A DNA stretch of 35,835 bases from CAZEGV01 sp964511645 (GTDB taxonomy: Bacteria > Bacteroidota > Bacteroidia > Cytophagales > JAAEPT01): the NCBI GenBank assembly GCA_964511645.1, contig CAZEGV010000029.1:1-35835 (forward strand), written 5' to 3'. Positions 8,142-16,273 of this stretch are shown here, in pieces. Position 1 is the stretch's first letter. Every line of letters starts with the position of its first letter. The notes under the pieces are model-generated. The model did not search any database. It saw only the letters and a program-made list of their open reading frames with translations, and was not told the origin of the DNA. Made by a program: the position numbers and the translations under genes.

Positions 8142-8723
8142 ATGTTAGGTTTAAAATTAGCGACAGACCCTAGGTGGGTAAAGTTAGCCGAAAAAAGCAT
8201 TGAAGAAATTTTAATTGATCACGCTTATTGTGAACAAAAAGCAACCTCTACCTGTATATCAATTATCATCAACTTTCCTGAATATAAAGATGTTGTAAAA
8301 GAGCTAACGCCAATTGTGTCCGAAGAATGGTCTCACTTCAAAATGGTGCTAAACGAGCTAGACAAAAGAGGGCTATCACTTACAAGAATGAGAAAAGATG
8401 AATATGTTTCTCAATTATCTAAGGCAATGATTAAAGGTGGTAATCACAATGATAGATTAGTTGAAAAACTTCTACTTGCAGGGCTGATTGAGGCACGTAG
8501 TTGTGAGCGGTTTCGATTATTATCCTTACATATATCTGATGATAATTTAAAAGAGTTTTATCATAAACTAATGATATCAGAAGCTGGGCATTATCGTTTG
8601 TTTTTGGACTTGGCTACAAAATATTCATCAGAAAAATACGTGAAAAAACGTTTTGATGAGATGCTTGACTTAGAAGCTAAAATTTTACAATCTTTTGAAT
8701 TAAGAGGAGATAGAGTGCATTAA
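8142..8723 (+). CDS. miaE: tRNA-(ms2io6A)-hydroxylase MiaE
   Basis: A 193-residue ferritin-like diiron protein of the MiaE family, which hydroxylates the isopentenyl side chain of ms2i6A at position 37 of tRNAs reading UNN codons. Recognisable features are the N-terminal LGLKLATDPRWVKLAE, LIDHAYCEQKA with the first Glu ligand, EEWSHFKMV (ExxH), LIEARSCERFRLL and ISEAGHYRLFLDLA (ExxH). The four carboxylate/ExxH elements in helical spacing give the diiron site. The upstream modification genes miaA and miaB are not in this window. It lies 2 bases after msrA; the link is probably only shared transcription. Confidence 0.88.
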   Translation: MLGLKLATDPRWVKLAEKSIEEILIDHAYCEQKATSTCISIIINFPEYKDVVKELTPIVSEEWSHFKMVLNELDKRGLSLTRMRKDEYVSQLSKAMIKGGNHNDRLVEKLLLAGLIEARSCERFRLLSLHISDDNLKEFYHKLMISEAGHYRLFLDLATKYSSEKYVKKRFDEMLDLEAKILQSFELRGDRVH

Positions 8724-8811
8724 ATCTATATAGTGTGGAAAAAATGAAAGCACTAAAACTAGTATTAACAGTTAAAACCTTGTACTTTAGTACAAATCAA
8801 CTACAATTATA

Positions 8812-10215
8812 TTGGGAATTTCTCCAGAATACAGAGACAATAGAGGTGCAGCAGCAAAACGTTTTGAAGAAATGTTGAAAAATGATACTCCTTTTTTCTT
8901 TGATGTAGAATTTTTTGAAGAGGTAGTTTCTTACTACTTCCAGACTAACAAAATTAATAAAGCATTAGGCGCAACAAAAAAAGGTTTAGAACAACACCCT
9001 TTTTCTACCGAACTCAAGTACGAACAAGCAAATGCTTTGTACGCACTTGGGGAATACGGTCAAGCAATTACAATTTTGGAAGGTGTCCTCAATGTCCAAC
9101 CTGGAGAAATGGATTCATCTCTATTGTTAGCAGATGTTAAAATTGCTCAACAAGAGTATCAAGAAGCTATAGACTTACTAATAAGTATAGAACCATTAGT
9201 ATTTGAAGATAAAGACCGTTTGTTTTTGTCATTAGGAAGAGCCTATTATGGCATAGGGGACGTAGAGAAAGCTTTAGATTACTATCAACAAGCTAGAGTT
9301 CTTAATCCTAAAAACGATGAGATACTAATTGAGTTAGCTTCTTCTTTTGGTTCAAAAGAAGATATTGAAAAAGGAATTAAAGCGCTGGAATCTATTTTAG
9401 ATGAAAATCCTTTTGATACCCATACCTGGTATAATTTAGGAATTTTACATGACAAAAATCATACTTACGAAGAAGCGATAGATGCTTTTGATTATGCTTT
9501 GGCTTTAAGTAAAAACTTTTCTTCTGCTCATTATAACAAGGGGCTTTCTCTAATGAGCCTGGATCGACATTTAGAAGCATTAGAGTCTTTTCACCAAACA
9601 TTACGTCACGAAAAAGGAAGCGATCTCGATTTACTAATCAATATTGCTGGGTCTTATTTAAGAATAGAAGATTATCAATCTGCAATTACTTATTACAAAA
9701 AAATTATTGTTCAACAGCCCAACAATCATATTGCACTAAGTGGTATTGGTTTATGTTTCTATGAATTAGAAAAATGGAATGAAGCTTTACATTACACTTC
9801 TAAAGCACTTGAGTTTGCCCCAACAAATATTATTTACTTGTTTACAAAAGCCGATACAGAATATTTAATCGGGCATTATACCAGTGCAATTGAAGTGTAT
9901 AAAAAAATTACGGACTTAGAACCACTATACATAGACGCATGGATCAATCTATCGATTGTATATGCAGACATGTATGAATATGATACTGCCGCAGAGGTAT
10001 TACAAGAAGCATTAATACATAACTCTCAAGACGGCGAATTATTATATAGAGTAGCTGCTAATTTAATTTTAGCAGGTAATTACAAAGAAGCCTTTCTTTA
10101 TTTAGAAAATGCGTTAATTTTGGACTTTGAAAATCACACAGTGTTGTTTGAAGCTTTTCCAGAATTAGAAACGCAAAAGGCACTAATGAAAATTATAGAT
10201 CAATATAAAAATTAA
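8812..10215 (+). CDS. Tetratricopeptide repeat protein
   Basis: About 467 residues, almost wholly TPR units of 34 residues (for example ALDYYQQARVLNPKN, AIDAFDYALALSKNF, AITYYKKIIVQQPNN, ALHYTSKALEFAPTN), probably 11-12 in total. No signal peptide, so a cytosolic scaffold is likely. The start is uncertain: the frame opens at 8791, the first ATG is at 8872 (residue 21), and related proteins carry a short stretch before the KRFEEM block, so a TTG start at 8812 or a nonstandard start slightly upstream fits better. The gene is followed after 2 bases by the ComA-like gene, and the two are probably cotranscribed. Specific role unknown. Confidence 0.82.
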   Translation: MGISPEYRDNRGAAAKRFEEMLKNDTPFFFDVEFFEEVVSYYFQTNKINKALGATKKGLEQHPFSTELKYEQANALYALGEYGQAITILEGVLNVQPGEMDSSLLLADVKIAQQEYQEAIDLLISIEPLVFEDKDRLFLSLGRAYYGIGDVEKALDYYQQARVLNPKNDEILIELASSFGSKEDIEKGIKALESILDENPFDTHTWYNLGILHDKNHTYEEAIDAFDYALALSKNFSSAHYNKGLSLMSLDRHLEALESFHQTLRHEKGSDLDLLINIAGSYLRIEDYQSAITYYKKIIVQQPNNHIALSGIGLCFYELEKWNEALHYTSKALEFAPTNIIYLFTKADTEYLIGHYTSAIEVYKKITDLEPLYIDAWINLSIVYADMYEYDTAAEVLQEALIHNSQDGELLYRVAANLILAGNYKEAFLYLENALILDFENHTVLFEAFPELETQKALMKIIDQYKN

Positions 10216-10217
10216 TT

Positions 10218-10994
10218 ATGTACAATAATTATAGCTTAAGTCACATCCCTGAAAGAATAGCAAAACCTCGTAAAAATGGCATAACCATGATTATGGACAA
10301 AGGGTTAAGTTGTTCGCAAGTAAGTAGTATGCTTGAGTCTGGAAGTGACTATATAGACATTGTAAAGTTTGGTTGGGCGACTACTTATGTAGCTCAAAAT
10401 CTACAAAGTAAGTTAGACATCTACAAAGAAGTAGGAATCCCTGTTTATTTTGGAGGAACTTTATTTGAAGCTTTTGTCATCAGAGGTCAATTTGATGACT
10501 ACCGTCGTTTACTAGACAAGTATAAACTTACACACTGTGAAGTTTCTGATGGTTCTATAGAGATGCCACAAGACATGAAGTGTGACTATATCCAACGATT
10601 AGCAAAAGATTTTACTGTCCTCTCAGAAGTAGGTTCTAAAGATGCGGAAAAAATAATTCCACCATATAAATGGATCCAGATGATGCAAGCTGAACTAGAT
10701 GCTGGTTCTTCTATGATTATTGGTGAAGCTAGAGAGGCGGGTAATGTAGGACTCTTTAGAGCAAATGGAGAAGTAAGAAGCGGATTAGTAGAAGAAATTT
10801 TAACTAAAATACCTTCTGAAAAAATTCTTTGGGAAGCACCTCAGAAATCACAACAAGTATACTTTATTAAGCTTTGTGGACAAAACGTAAACCTTGGTAA
10901 TATTGCTACTAATGAAGCTATTTCCTTAGAGACTATACGATTAGGTTTAAGAGGAGATACCTTTGACTTGTACCTAGATGGCATGACTTTATAA
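10218..10994 (+). CDS. Phosphosulfolactate synthase-like (ComA family)
   Basis: A 258-residue TIM-barrel protein of the phosphosulfolactate synthase family (PF02679), which adds sulfite to phosphoenolpyruvate; in archaea this starts coenzyme M synthesis and in Bacillus it serves sulfolactate formation. Visible family blocks: GITMIMDKGLS, YIDIVKFGWATTYV (usually GWGT; here Gly to Ala), PVYFGGTLFEAFVIRG, CEVSDGSIEMP, VLSEVGSKD, MIIGEAREAGNVGLF and ILWEAPQKSQQ. It overlaps the following membrane-protein gene by one base (TAATG). In this lineage a plausible use is supplying a C3 sulfonate for sulfonolipids (capnine-type), but no sulfonolipid gene is present here. Family firm; physiological role inferred. 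Confidence 0.85.
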   Translation: MYNNYSLSHIPERIAKPRKNGITMIMDKGLSCSQVSSMLESGSDYIDIVKFGWATTYVAQNLQSKLDIYKEVGIPVYFGGTLFEAFVIRGQFDDYRRLLDKYKLTHCEVSDGSIEMPQDMKCDYIQRLAKDFTVLSEVGSKDAEKIIPPYKWIQMMQAELDAGSSMIIGEAREAGNVGLFRANGEVRSGLVEEILTKIPSEKILWEAPQKSQQVYFIKLCGQNVNLGNIATNEAISLETIRLGLRGDTFDLYLDGMTL

Positions 10995-11467
10995 TGGAAG
11001 AAATATTAGAATCTATTGGGATAAGTATGTTGCCAATTGCAGAGCTTAGGGGCGGAATTCCTTATGCTTTGCTACATGGCGTTAATCCTTATGTAGCCTA
11101 TTTTGTTTGTGTATTGGCTAACTGCATTGCTTTTCCCATTGTTTATTTTTTTCTTAACACTTTTCATACTCGCCTTATTAAGCTTGAGTGGTACCAACAA
11201 TTATTTGAAAGATTTGTATCTCGTACTCGAAAAAAAGTAGGTAAGAGTATAGAAAAATGGGGATTTTGGGGATTAATGGTTTTTGTAATGATTCCTTTAC
11301 CTGTAACAGGGGCTTATACTGGTTCTTTTGCCGCGTGGTTGTTTAATTTCAAAAAAAGACAAGCTTTTATGGCAATTGCTCTAGGTGTTTTTATAGCAGG
11401 AATTATTGTGTCCGCTATTTCTCTTTTAGGTATAGAATCACTTAGTTTTTTAACTAAAAAACTTTAG
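10994..11467 (+). CDS. COG2426 small membrane protein (Sm_multidrug_ex)
   Basis: A 157-residue protein with about four hydrophobic segments, of the family called 'putative small multidrug export' (PF06695, COG2426). The hallmark SMLPIAELRGGIPYAL motif lies near the N-terminus and PLPVTGAYTGSFAAWLF in the middle. The transport function implied by the family name is weakly supported in general. Its ATG shares a base with the stop of the ComA-like gene, so translation is probably coupled; a link to sulfonate export or handling is only a guess. It converges on the SiaB-like gene with an 17-base gap and no clear terminator. Confidence 0.8.
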   Translation: MEEILESIGISMLPIAELRGGIPYALLHGVNPYVAYFVCVLANCIAFPIVYFFLNTFHTRLIKLEWYQQLFERFVSRTRKKVGKSIEKWGFWGLMVFVMIPLPVTGAYTGSFAAWLFNFKKRQAFMAIALGVFIAGIIVSAISLLGIESLSFLTKKL

Positions 11468-11484
11468 TAAAAATACTCATTAGA

Positions 11485-12030
11485 TTATATGTCTTGATTC
11501 CGATTAATATTGCACTTTACCGCAATCTTAAAAATAGTTTGCTCATTAGGTAAGGCAAACGTTTCATAAGTAATCTTATGCCTAGTACGGCGAGCCATGT
11601 CAATAAAACCCACACCAGCTCCACCTTTGTCCGTAAATTTTTTATTAAACAGTCGGTCCATACACTCCTCTTTCAATTGCTCTTGTGACATTTGGTTGAC
11701 TGACTCAATGCTTGAAAGAAGCTTAGGTATATTTTCGCTTTCAATATAATTATAACATTCAATATATACGAAATTCTCTTGTATGCCAAGTAATATTAAC
11801 CCCTGTGGTTTTTCTGGATTCTGTTTTTTTCCATGCCGGATTACATTTTGAAATAACTCCACAAAAGAAAATATAGATTTTTTCTTGAGGTTTGTTGTTC
11901 CATTTGGAATCTTATCTAAAATTGTTTCCAACTCTTCCACATAAGACTCTACATAAATATCTGTAAAATCTCCTTCATGAAGAAAAAGAATGTTTTTAAT
12001 TAAATCAATATGGATTTGAGTGGATATCAC
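11485..12030 (-). CDS. SiaB-family (DUF6272) protein kinase
   Basis: A 181-residue GHKL-type protein resembling SiaB/DUF6272 kinases of partner-switching systems. The ATP-binding N-box is FVELFQNVIRHG (Glu58 and Asn62 as the Mg/ATP ligands) and the G-box is DKGGAGVGFIDMARRT. In Pseudomonas, SiaB phosphorylates the STAS-like SiaC and the PP2C phosphatase SiaA reverses this. Here the upstream gene is a PP2C phosphatase, and the two overlap by four bases (GTGA), so they are translationally coupled. The start codon is GTG. No SiaC/DUF1987-like gene is present in the window, so the substrate must be elsewhere. It lacks membrane segments. Confidence 0.8.
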   Translation of the reverse strand: MISTQIHIDLIKNILFLHEGDFTDIYVESYVEELETILDKIPNGTTNLKKKSIFSFVELFQNVIRHGKKQNPEKPQGLILLGIQENFVYIECYNYIESENIPKLLSSIESVNQMSQEQLKEECMDRLFNKKFTDKGGAGVGFIDMARRTRHKITYETFALPNEQTIFKIAVKCNINRNQDI

Positions 12031-15000
12031 AATAATTTAAGTCCAATTAACAAAATATCATCTGTTTGCTCAACATCACCTTGCCAGTCTACCAGCTGTT
12101 TATCAATTAGCTTTTCAAATCTACCTAAATTATCTTTTCCTTCTTTTTCAATAATAGATCGAATTCTTCTAATACCAAATTTTTGATTCCCCTTGCCACC
12201 AAACTGATCAGGAAGTCCATCAGAAAAGATATAAATGGTATCACCTTCTTCATAAGCACTTTTATTGTTTACAAAGCCTGTTTTAGTATATGAATCTCCA
12301 CCACCAATTGGGAACTTACTTCCTTTTATTTCATACAGGACACCATTCTTTTTGACTAAATACATTGGTCTTTGAGCTCCAGCAAATTCTAATGTTTTAC
12401 TGGATTTGTCTATTTTACAAATCGCCACATCCATTCCATCTTTGATACTATCATTTCCTTCTGCTTTTTGGAATGTGTTTGCTAAGGCGGTATCTAACTG
12501 ATCTAATACTTCTCCAGCATTAAGTGTAGGATGATTTTCTATAATGTTTTTAAGTAAGAAATACCCTACAAAAGAAATCATTGCACCCGGCACACCATGA
12601 CCCGTACAATCTACCGCCGCTACAAATGTAACCTCTCCATAAGTATACATCCATGGGAAATCTCCGCTTACTATATCTCTAGGACGAAAATAGATAAATG
12701 ATTCTTTAAATTGCTGTTGTAACTGTGTACTGTCTGGAATAATCGCACGCTGAATATTCTCTGCGTAATTGATACTATCCTTAATTTGATTAGTCGAATG
12801 TCGAAGCTCTAGTAAATTCTTTTTCTTTTCTGTAATGTCATGTAAAACAACTAAGACAAAATCTACTTCTTCATTAGCACCATATTCAGGAATACCATTA
12901 ACTTCTGTAATTAATTCTCCCGTGTCAGTAGGGAAAGTTAATTCCATCTTTATTTTTTCTTTTTCTTTTGTTACTTTCTGAACAATAGTACTTAAGTCTT
13001 TTACTATACGTTCATTGAGACCAGATTCTTCAATTTTTTTATTGATTAACTGATTAGGTAATAGTTTTGCGTATTTTTTAATAGTAGGATTGACATAATA
13101 AATCTTATTATCCTTAGTCCCAATTCTAATAATAATATCTAAAGAATTTTCAGACAAAGCCTGCATTTGACCTTTTTTACGCTCTTCTTCTTTTGCTCTT
13201 ATTTGCTCTGTAATATCTTGGTAATTGACCACAATTCCTTTAATAGATGGTACGTTTAACATATTACTTCCTGTAGCTTCTAGCCAAATTTTACTACCGT
13301 CTTTTTTATAATATTGTATTTTAAGTGTTGTAGTAGAAATTTTATTCATTAATAACTCTTGAAACATTTCTTGAAATTTAAGTGCAGATTGCATTTCAAT
13401 CAAATGTTTATCATTTTTTCCAAGTAAGTCATCCTCACGATATCCTGTTATGTGATAAACTGAAGGGCTGACATAGGTGATAAGTCCTTTTTTATCATAA
13501 ATCATAATCAGTTCAGAAGCATTTTCTAGTAATGAGTTCGTACGGTCTTGTGCTTCACTTGTCTCTGCTACTTTTTTCTCTAGTGCTTCATTGGACCTAG
13601 TCAATTCTACCTGAGCTTTTGTCATTTTATCAGCGCTTTGCTGTAATTGACCTTGTTGTTCTTTTAGCTCTTCACTCATTCGCTGAGACTCATCCAATAA
13701 CTGTTTAGTATGGTCGTTTACACGAATATTAAAAATTGTTTGAGAAACAATGCTCCCAATTTCTTGTAGGAAGACCAAAATATTTCTGTCAAATGTTTTT
13801 ATTGACCCTAATTCAATAATTCCATAAACGATATTATTAGTCTTAAGCGGAGCAATTATAATAGTTTTTGGTTTTTTCTTGCCTAACAAACCAGAAGAGA
13901 TTTGGAAATAATTTTCAGGAATTTCAGTTCGTATGATATAGTCTTGTTCCAAAAAAGCTTGCCCTATTAAACCCTGACCAGGAGTATATATTTTTTCTAA
14001 ATGTTTCTTTTTACCATGTGCAAACCCTGCTATAAGTTCTATCTCTGTTTTGCCTTTTTTATGATTGACAATGTAAAAAGCTCCTTGTTGAGAAGATGTC
14101 GTTTTACACAAAAACTTAAGAACATTATCTGATAAGTAATGAATATTATCACTATTACGTAAAATTTCACTTATTTGTGCTACTCCTGATGTTACCCAAT
14201 TACGAAGGTTATCTTCATTATCTACCTCCTGAAGATTAGTTTGCATATCAAGTAATGCTTTTCCTAGAATATCTTTATTACTAATAGGTTGATAATCTGA
14301 ATCAAATTTTTGCTGACCAATATCCGAGGCAAATACTGCTGACCGTTTCAGATAAGCAATAATATTATTCATCAATCGAATCATATCACCAATCTCATCC
14401 TTAAGCTTGGTGTTGATGTTTTGAGGAAGTACTCCCATACTCACAAGCCCTAATATTTTTCTTAACTTATGAATAGGGTAAGTAATAGTTTGGGTAAATA
14501 ATATGGTCAAAACTAAAGCAACAATAATAATCCCTACACCAATAATAACGGTGTACATATTGAATTTACTTGTCTCAAGGTTGGCATAAACTTCTTTTGT
14601 TCGGACTTGTAAGCCTATCCCTAATTTTTTGTAGTAAGTCCAAAGAGACTGATATTTGATTTCTTTTTCTCTTTGTTTATCTAGGTAAATTCCTTTTTGA
14701 CTAGATACTTCTGGGTTCACCAATGTTTGATACATTGGATCATCCTCACCTTCTGTATATATTTTAGGGTAATTTTCTTTATTAAGCTGATAAATTTCTT
14801 GGTGATAGTTCTTATACGCTATGAAATCATATTTCATATCAACGCTATCTATTTTAAGAATAGAAAAAACATCTCTAGCTTCAAATTTACAAATGATTTG
14901 ACCGATTACAATATCATCCTCAAGGAGTATTGGTAAGCATACATAGTTATAAAAATGCTTCCCTTCCCGCACTGGGGCATTTATATAATAATCTCCCCTG

Positions 15001-15455
15001 CGGATATCAACGGTGAGGTTATCTAAAGTTCTGAACTTATGTTGACCACGCTGGGTGATATCATTACTTTGATAAATAATATCGCTATGGTTATTAATAA
15101 GTATAATTTCTTTAAACTTATTAATGTTAATAAATCTATCAATATAGTTTGCGGCAATCTCCTTTCTCAAGCTATCGGCTTCTACCGACATTGGCTTTAA
15201 GTACAATTCTTTATATACTTTTTTAAATTTATCTCCTGAAGAAACATACTCTAACTTTTCTTTAATATCTTCAAAGTAAATATCAATTTGATGTTGATAA
15301 TTGCTGCTTAGCATCTGAAGTTTAATAAAGTAACTTCTCTGGATCTCTTTTTTTGTTCTATAGAAAGAAATAACACTATCTGAAACGACAGAGATTATAA
15401 CAATTGTAGTGACTAAGAGAATAATCTTTATATTAATATTCAGTTTATTAAACAT
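12027..15455 (-). CDS. Cache-HAMP-GAF-PAS-PAS-PP2C sensor phosphatase
   Basis: A 1142-residue membrane sensor. Order: TM1 near residues 9-28; an extracytoplasmic ligand-binding region of about 270 residues (Cache-like in placement); TM2 near 298-320; HAMP near 318-375; GAF near 420-575; coiled coil near 580-632; PAS near 642-755 with QDIT exit; PAS near 765-878 with HDIT exit; SpoIIE-type PP2C near 895-1142. Catalytic metal-binding blocks are intact: PRDIVSGDF, VDCTGHGVPGAM, KDGMDVAIC, IFSDGLPDQFGG and EQTDDILLIG. It should dephosphorylate a Ser/Thr-phosphorylated partner in response to an external and an internal signal. Coupling to the SiaB-like kinase suggests a SiaA-like role. Start ATG is 8 bases after the preceding GAF gene. 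Confidence 0.9.
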   Translation of the reverse strand: MFNKLNINIKIILLVTTIVIISVVSDSVISFYRTKKEIQRSYFIKLQMLSSNYQHQIDIYFEDIKEKLEYVSSGDKFKKVYKELYLKPMSVEADSLRKEIAANYIDRFININKFKEIILINNHSDIIYQSNDITQRGQHKFRTLDNLTVDIRRGDYYINAPVREGKHFYNYVCLPILLEDDIVIGQIICKFEARDVFSILKIDSVDMKYDFIAYKNYHQEIYQLNKENYPKIYTEGEDDPMYQTLVNPEVSSQKGIYLDKQREKEIKYQSLWTYYKKLGIGLQVRTKEVYANLETSKFNMYTVIIGVGIIIVALVLTILFTQTITYPIHKLRKILGLVSMGVLPQNINTKLKDEIGDMIRLMNNIIAYLKRSAVFASDIGQQKFDSDYQPISNKDILGKALLDMQTNLQEVDNEDNLRNWVTSGVAQISEILRNSDNIHYLSDNVLKFLCKTTSSQQGAFYIVNHKKGKTEIELIAGFAHGKKKHLEKIYTPGQGLIGQAFLEQDYIIRTEIPENYFQISSGLLGKKKPKTIIIAPLKTNNIVYGIIELGSIKTFDRNILVFLQEIGSIVSQTIFNIRVNDHTKQLLDESQRMSEELKEQQGQLQQSADKMTKAQVELTRSNEALEKKVAETSEAQDRTNSLLENASELIMIYDKKGLITYVSPSVYHITGYREDDLLGKNDKHLIEMQSALKFQEMFQELLMNKISTTTLKIQYYKKDGSKIWLEATGSNMLNVPSIKGIVVNYQDITEQIRAKEEERKKGQMQALSENSLDIIIRIGTKDNKIYYVNPTIKKYAKLLPNQLINKKIEESGLNERIVKDLSTIVQKVTKEKEKIKMELTFPTDTGELITEVNGIPEYGANEEVDFVLVVLHDITEKKKNLLELRHSTNQIKDSINYAENIQRAIIPDSTQLQQQFKESFIYFRPRDIVSGDFPWMYTYGEVTFVAAVDCTGHGVPGAMISFVGYFLLKNIIENHPTLNAGEVLDQLDTALANTFQKAEGNDSIKDGMDVAICKIDKSSKTLEFAGAQRPMYLVKKNGVLYEIKGSKFPIGGGDSYTKTGFVNNKSAYEEGDTIYIFSDGLPDQFGGKGNQKFGIRRIRSIIEKEGKDNLGRFEKLIDKQLVDWQGDVEQTDDILLIGLKLL

Positions 15456-15463
15456 AATGTGAA

Positions 15464-16273
15464 TTAATTAATTTCTTCCATTTTACAAAGCTCTTCGAGC
15501 TTTTCAATATCTACTTGACTCAACGATTTTAAGAATGCTAACTCAAGAACGCCAATAAGCGACCTTCCTTTTCTGATGGGCACAATAACTACTTGCATAG
15601 GAATAGAATTTCCTAAACCAGTTTCTATTTCTAACTCATCAGAGTGCAGGTCATTAACAACAATTTTGTTTCTAGACTTTCCAACTTCACCCACAAGTCC
15701 TTCACCTAAATCAAAAGTAGGATAAGCGGTATACATACGAGGAGTAGCATATGAAGCAATAGGATGTAGTAAGTCATCTGCAAAGTGATAAGCTAAACCA
15801 CTGCCTGCTTTAAATATTTTACTAAGGTAACCCAATAAATCTCCATAATAATGTTCATCATTATGATTAGAAATATCTTTAATTTCTTCCTTATGTAATT
15901 CAAAATCAGTTATAAGGCTTTTCTCTTGTTCTATTTCAAGGTCGTAATTTACCATTTTAGATTGTAGGCTATCTATTTTTCTTTCTTCTGAAAAAACATG
16001 TTTTAATTCTTCATCAAATTCTTTTACACGAAGCCCTATAAACAGTCCAACAATAACTAATACAGCAGAAATTACTTGTGCCACATCAATGAGCCATAAA
16101 TTATCTAAAACCCGAGTCATTCCTGAGTAAACTTGTTCAAACCCCTCATGGTCACCAAAATGGTGAGACAAAGTAGATGAGATATTCGTCACATAAAATA
16201 TTTGGTACATTGATAAAACTATGAAAACAATAAGGAGTACAGCAACCCCTACTCTGATATTTTGCTTATTCAT
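15464..16273 (-). CDS. Two-TM GAF-domain protein without output
   Basis: A 269-residue protein: TM1 near 8-29, a short outer loop of about 30 residues, TM2 near 62-82, a coiled coil near 85-130, and a GAF domain from about 140 to the end (GEGLVGEVGKSRNKIVVNDL and LIGVLELAFLKSL blocks). The GAF stops just after LEELCKMEEIN, where its two neighbours continue with a final helix, so the domain looks slightly short. There is no kinase, phosphatase or cyclase domain. Its ATG overlaps the stop of the 607-residue GAF gene by one base and it is 8 bases from the PP2C sensor. It may be a receptor subunit of that sensor. Confidence 0.75.
   Translation of the reverse strand: MNKQNIRVGVAVLLIVFIVLSMYQIFYVTNISSTLSHHFGDHEGFEQVYSGMTRVLDNLWLIDVAQVISAVLVIVGLFIGLRVKEFDEELKHVFSEERKIDSLQSKMVNYDLEIEQEKSLITDFELHKEEIKDISNHNDEHYYGDLLGYLSKIFKAGSGLAYHFADDLLHPIASYATPRMYTAYPTFDLGEGLVGEVGKSRNKIVVNDLHSDELEIETGLGNSIPMQVVIVPIRKGRSLIGVLELAFLKSLSQVDIEKLEELCKMEEIN

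Noticed and set aside
8744..8881. Small ORF upstream of and overlapping the TPR gene
   Set aside because: 46 codons in another frame with no recognisable features; probably chance.
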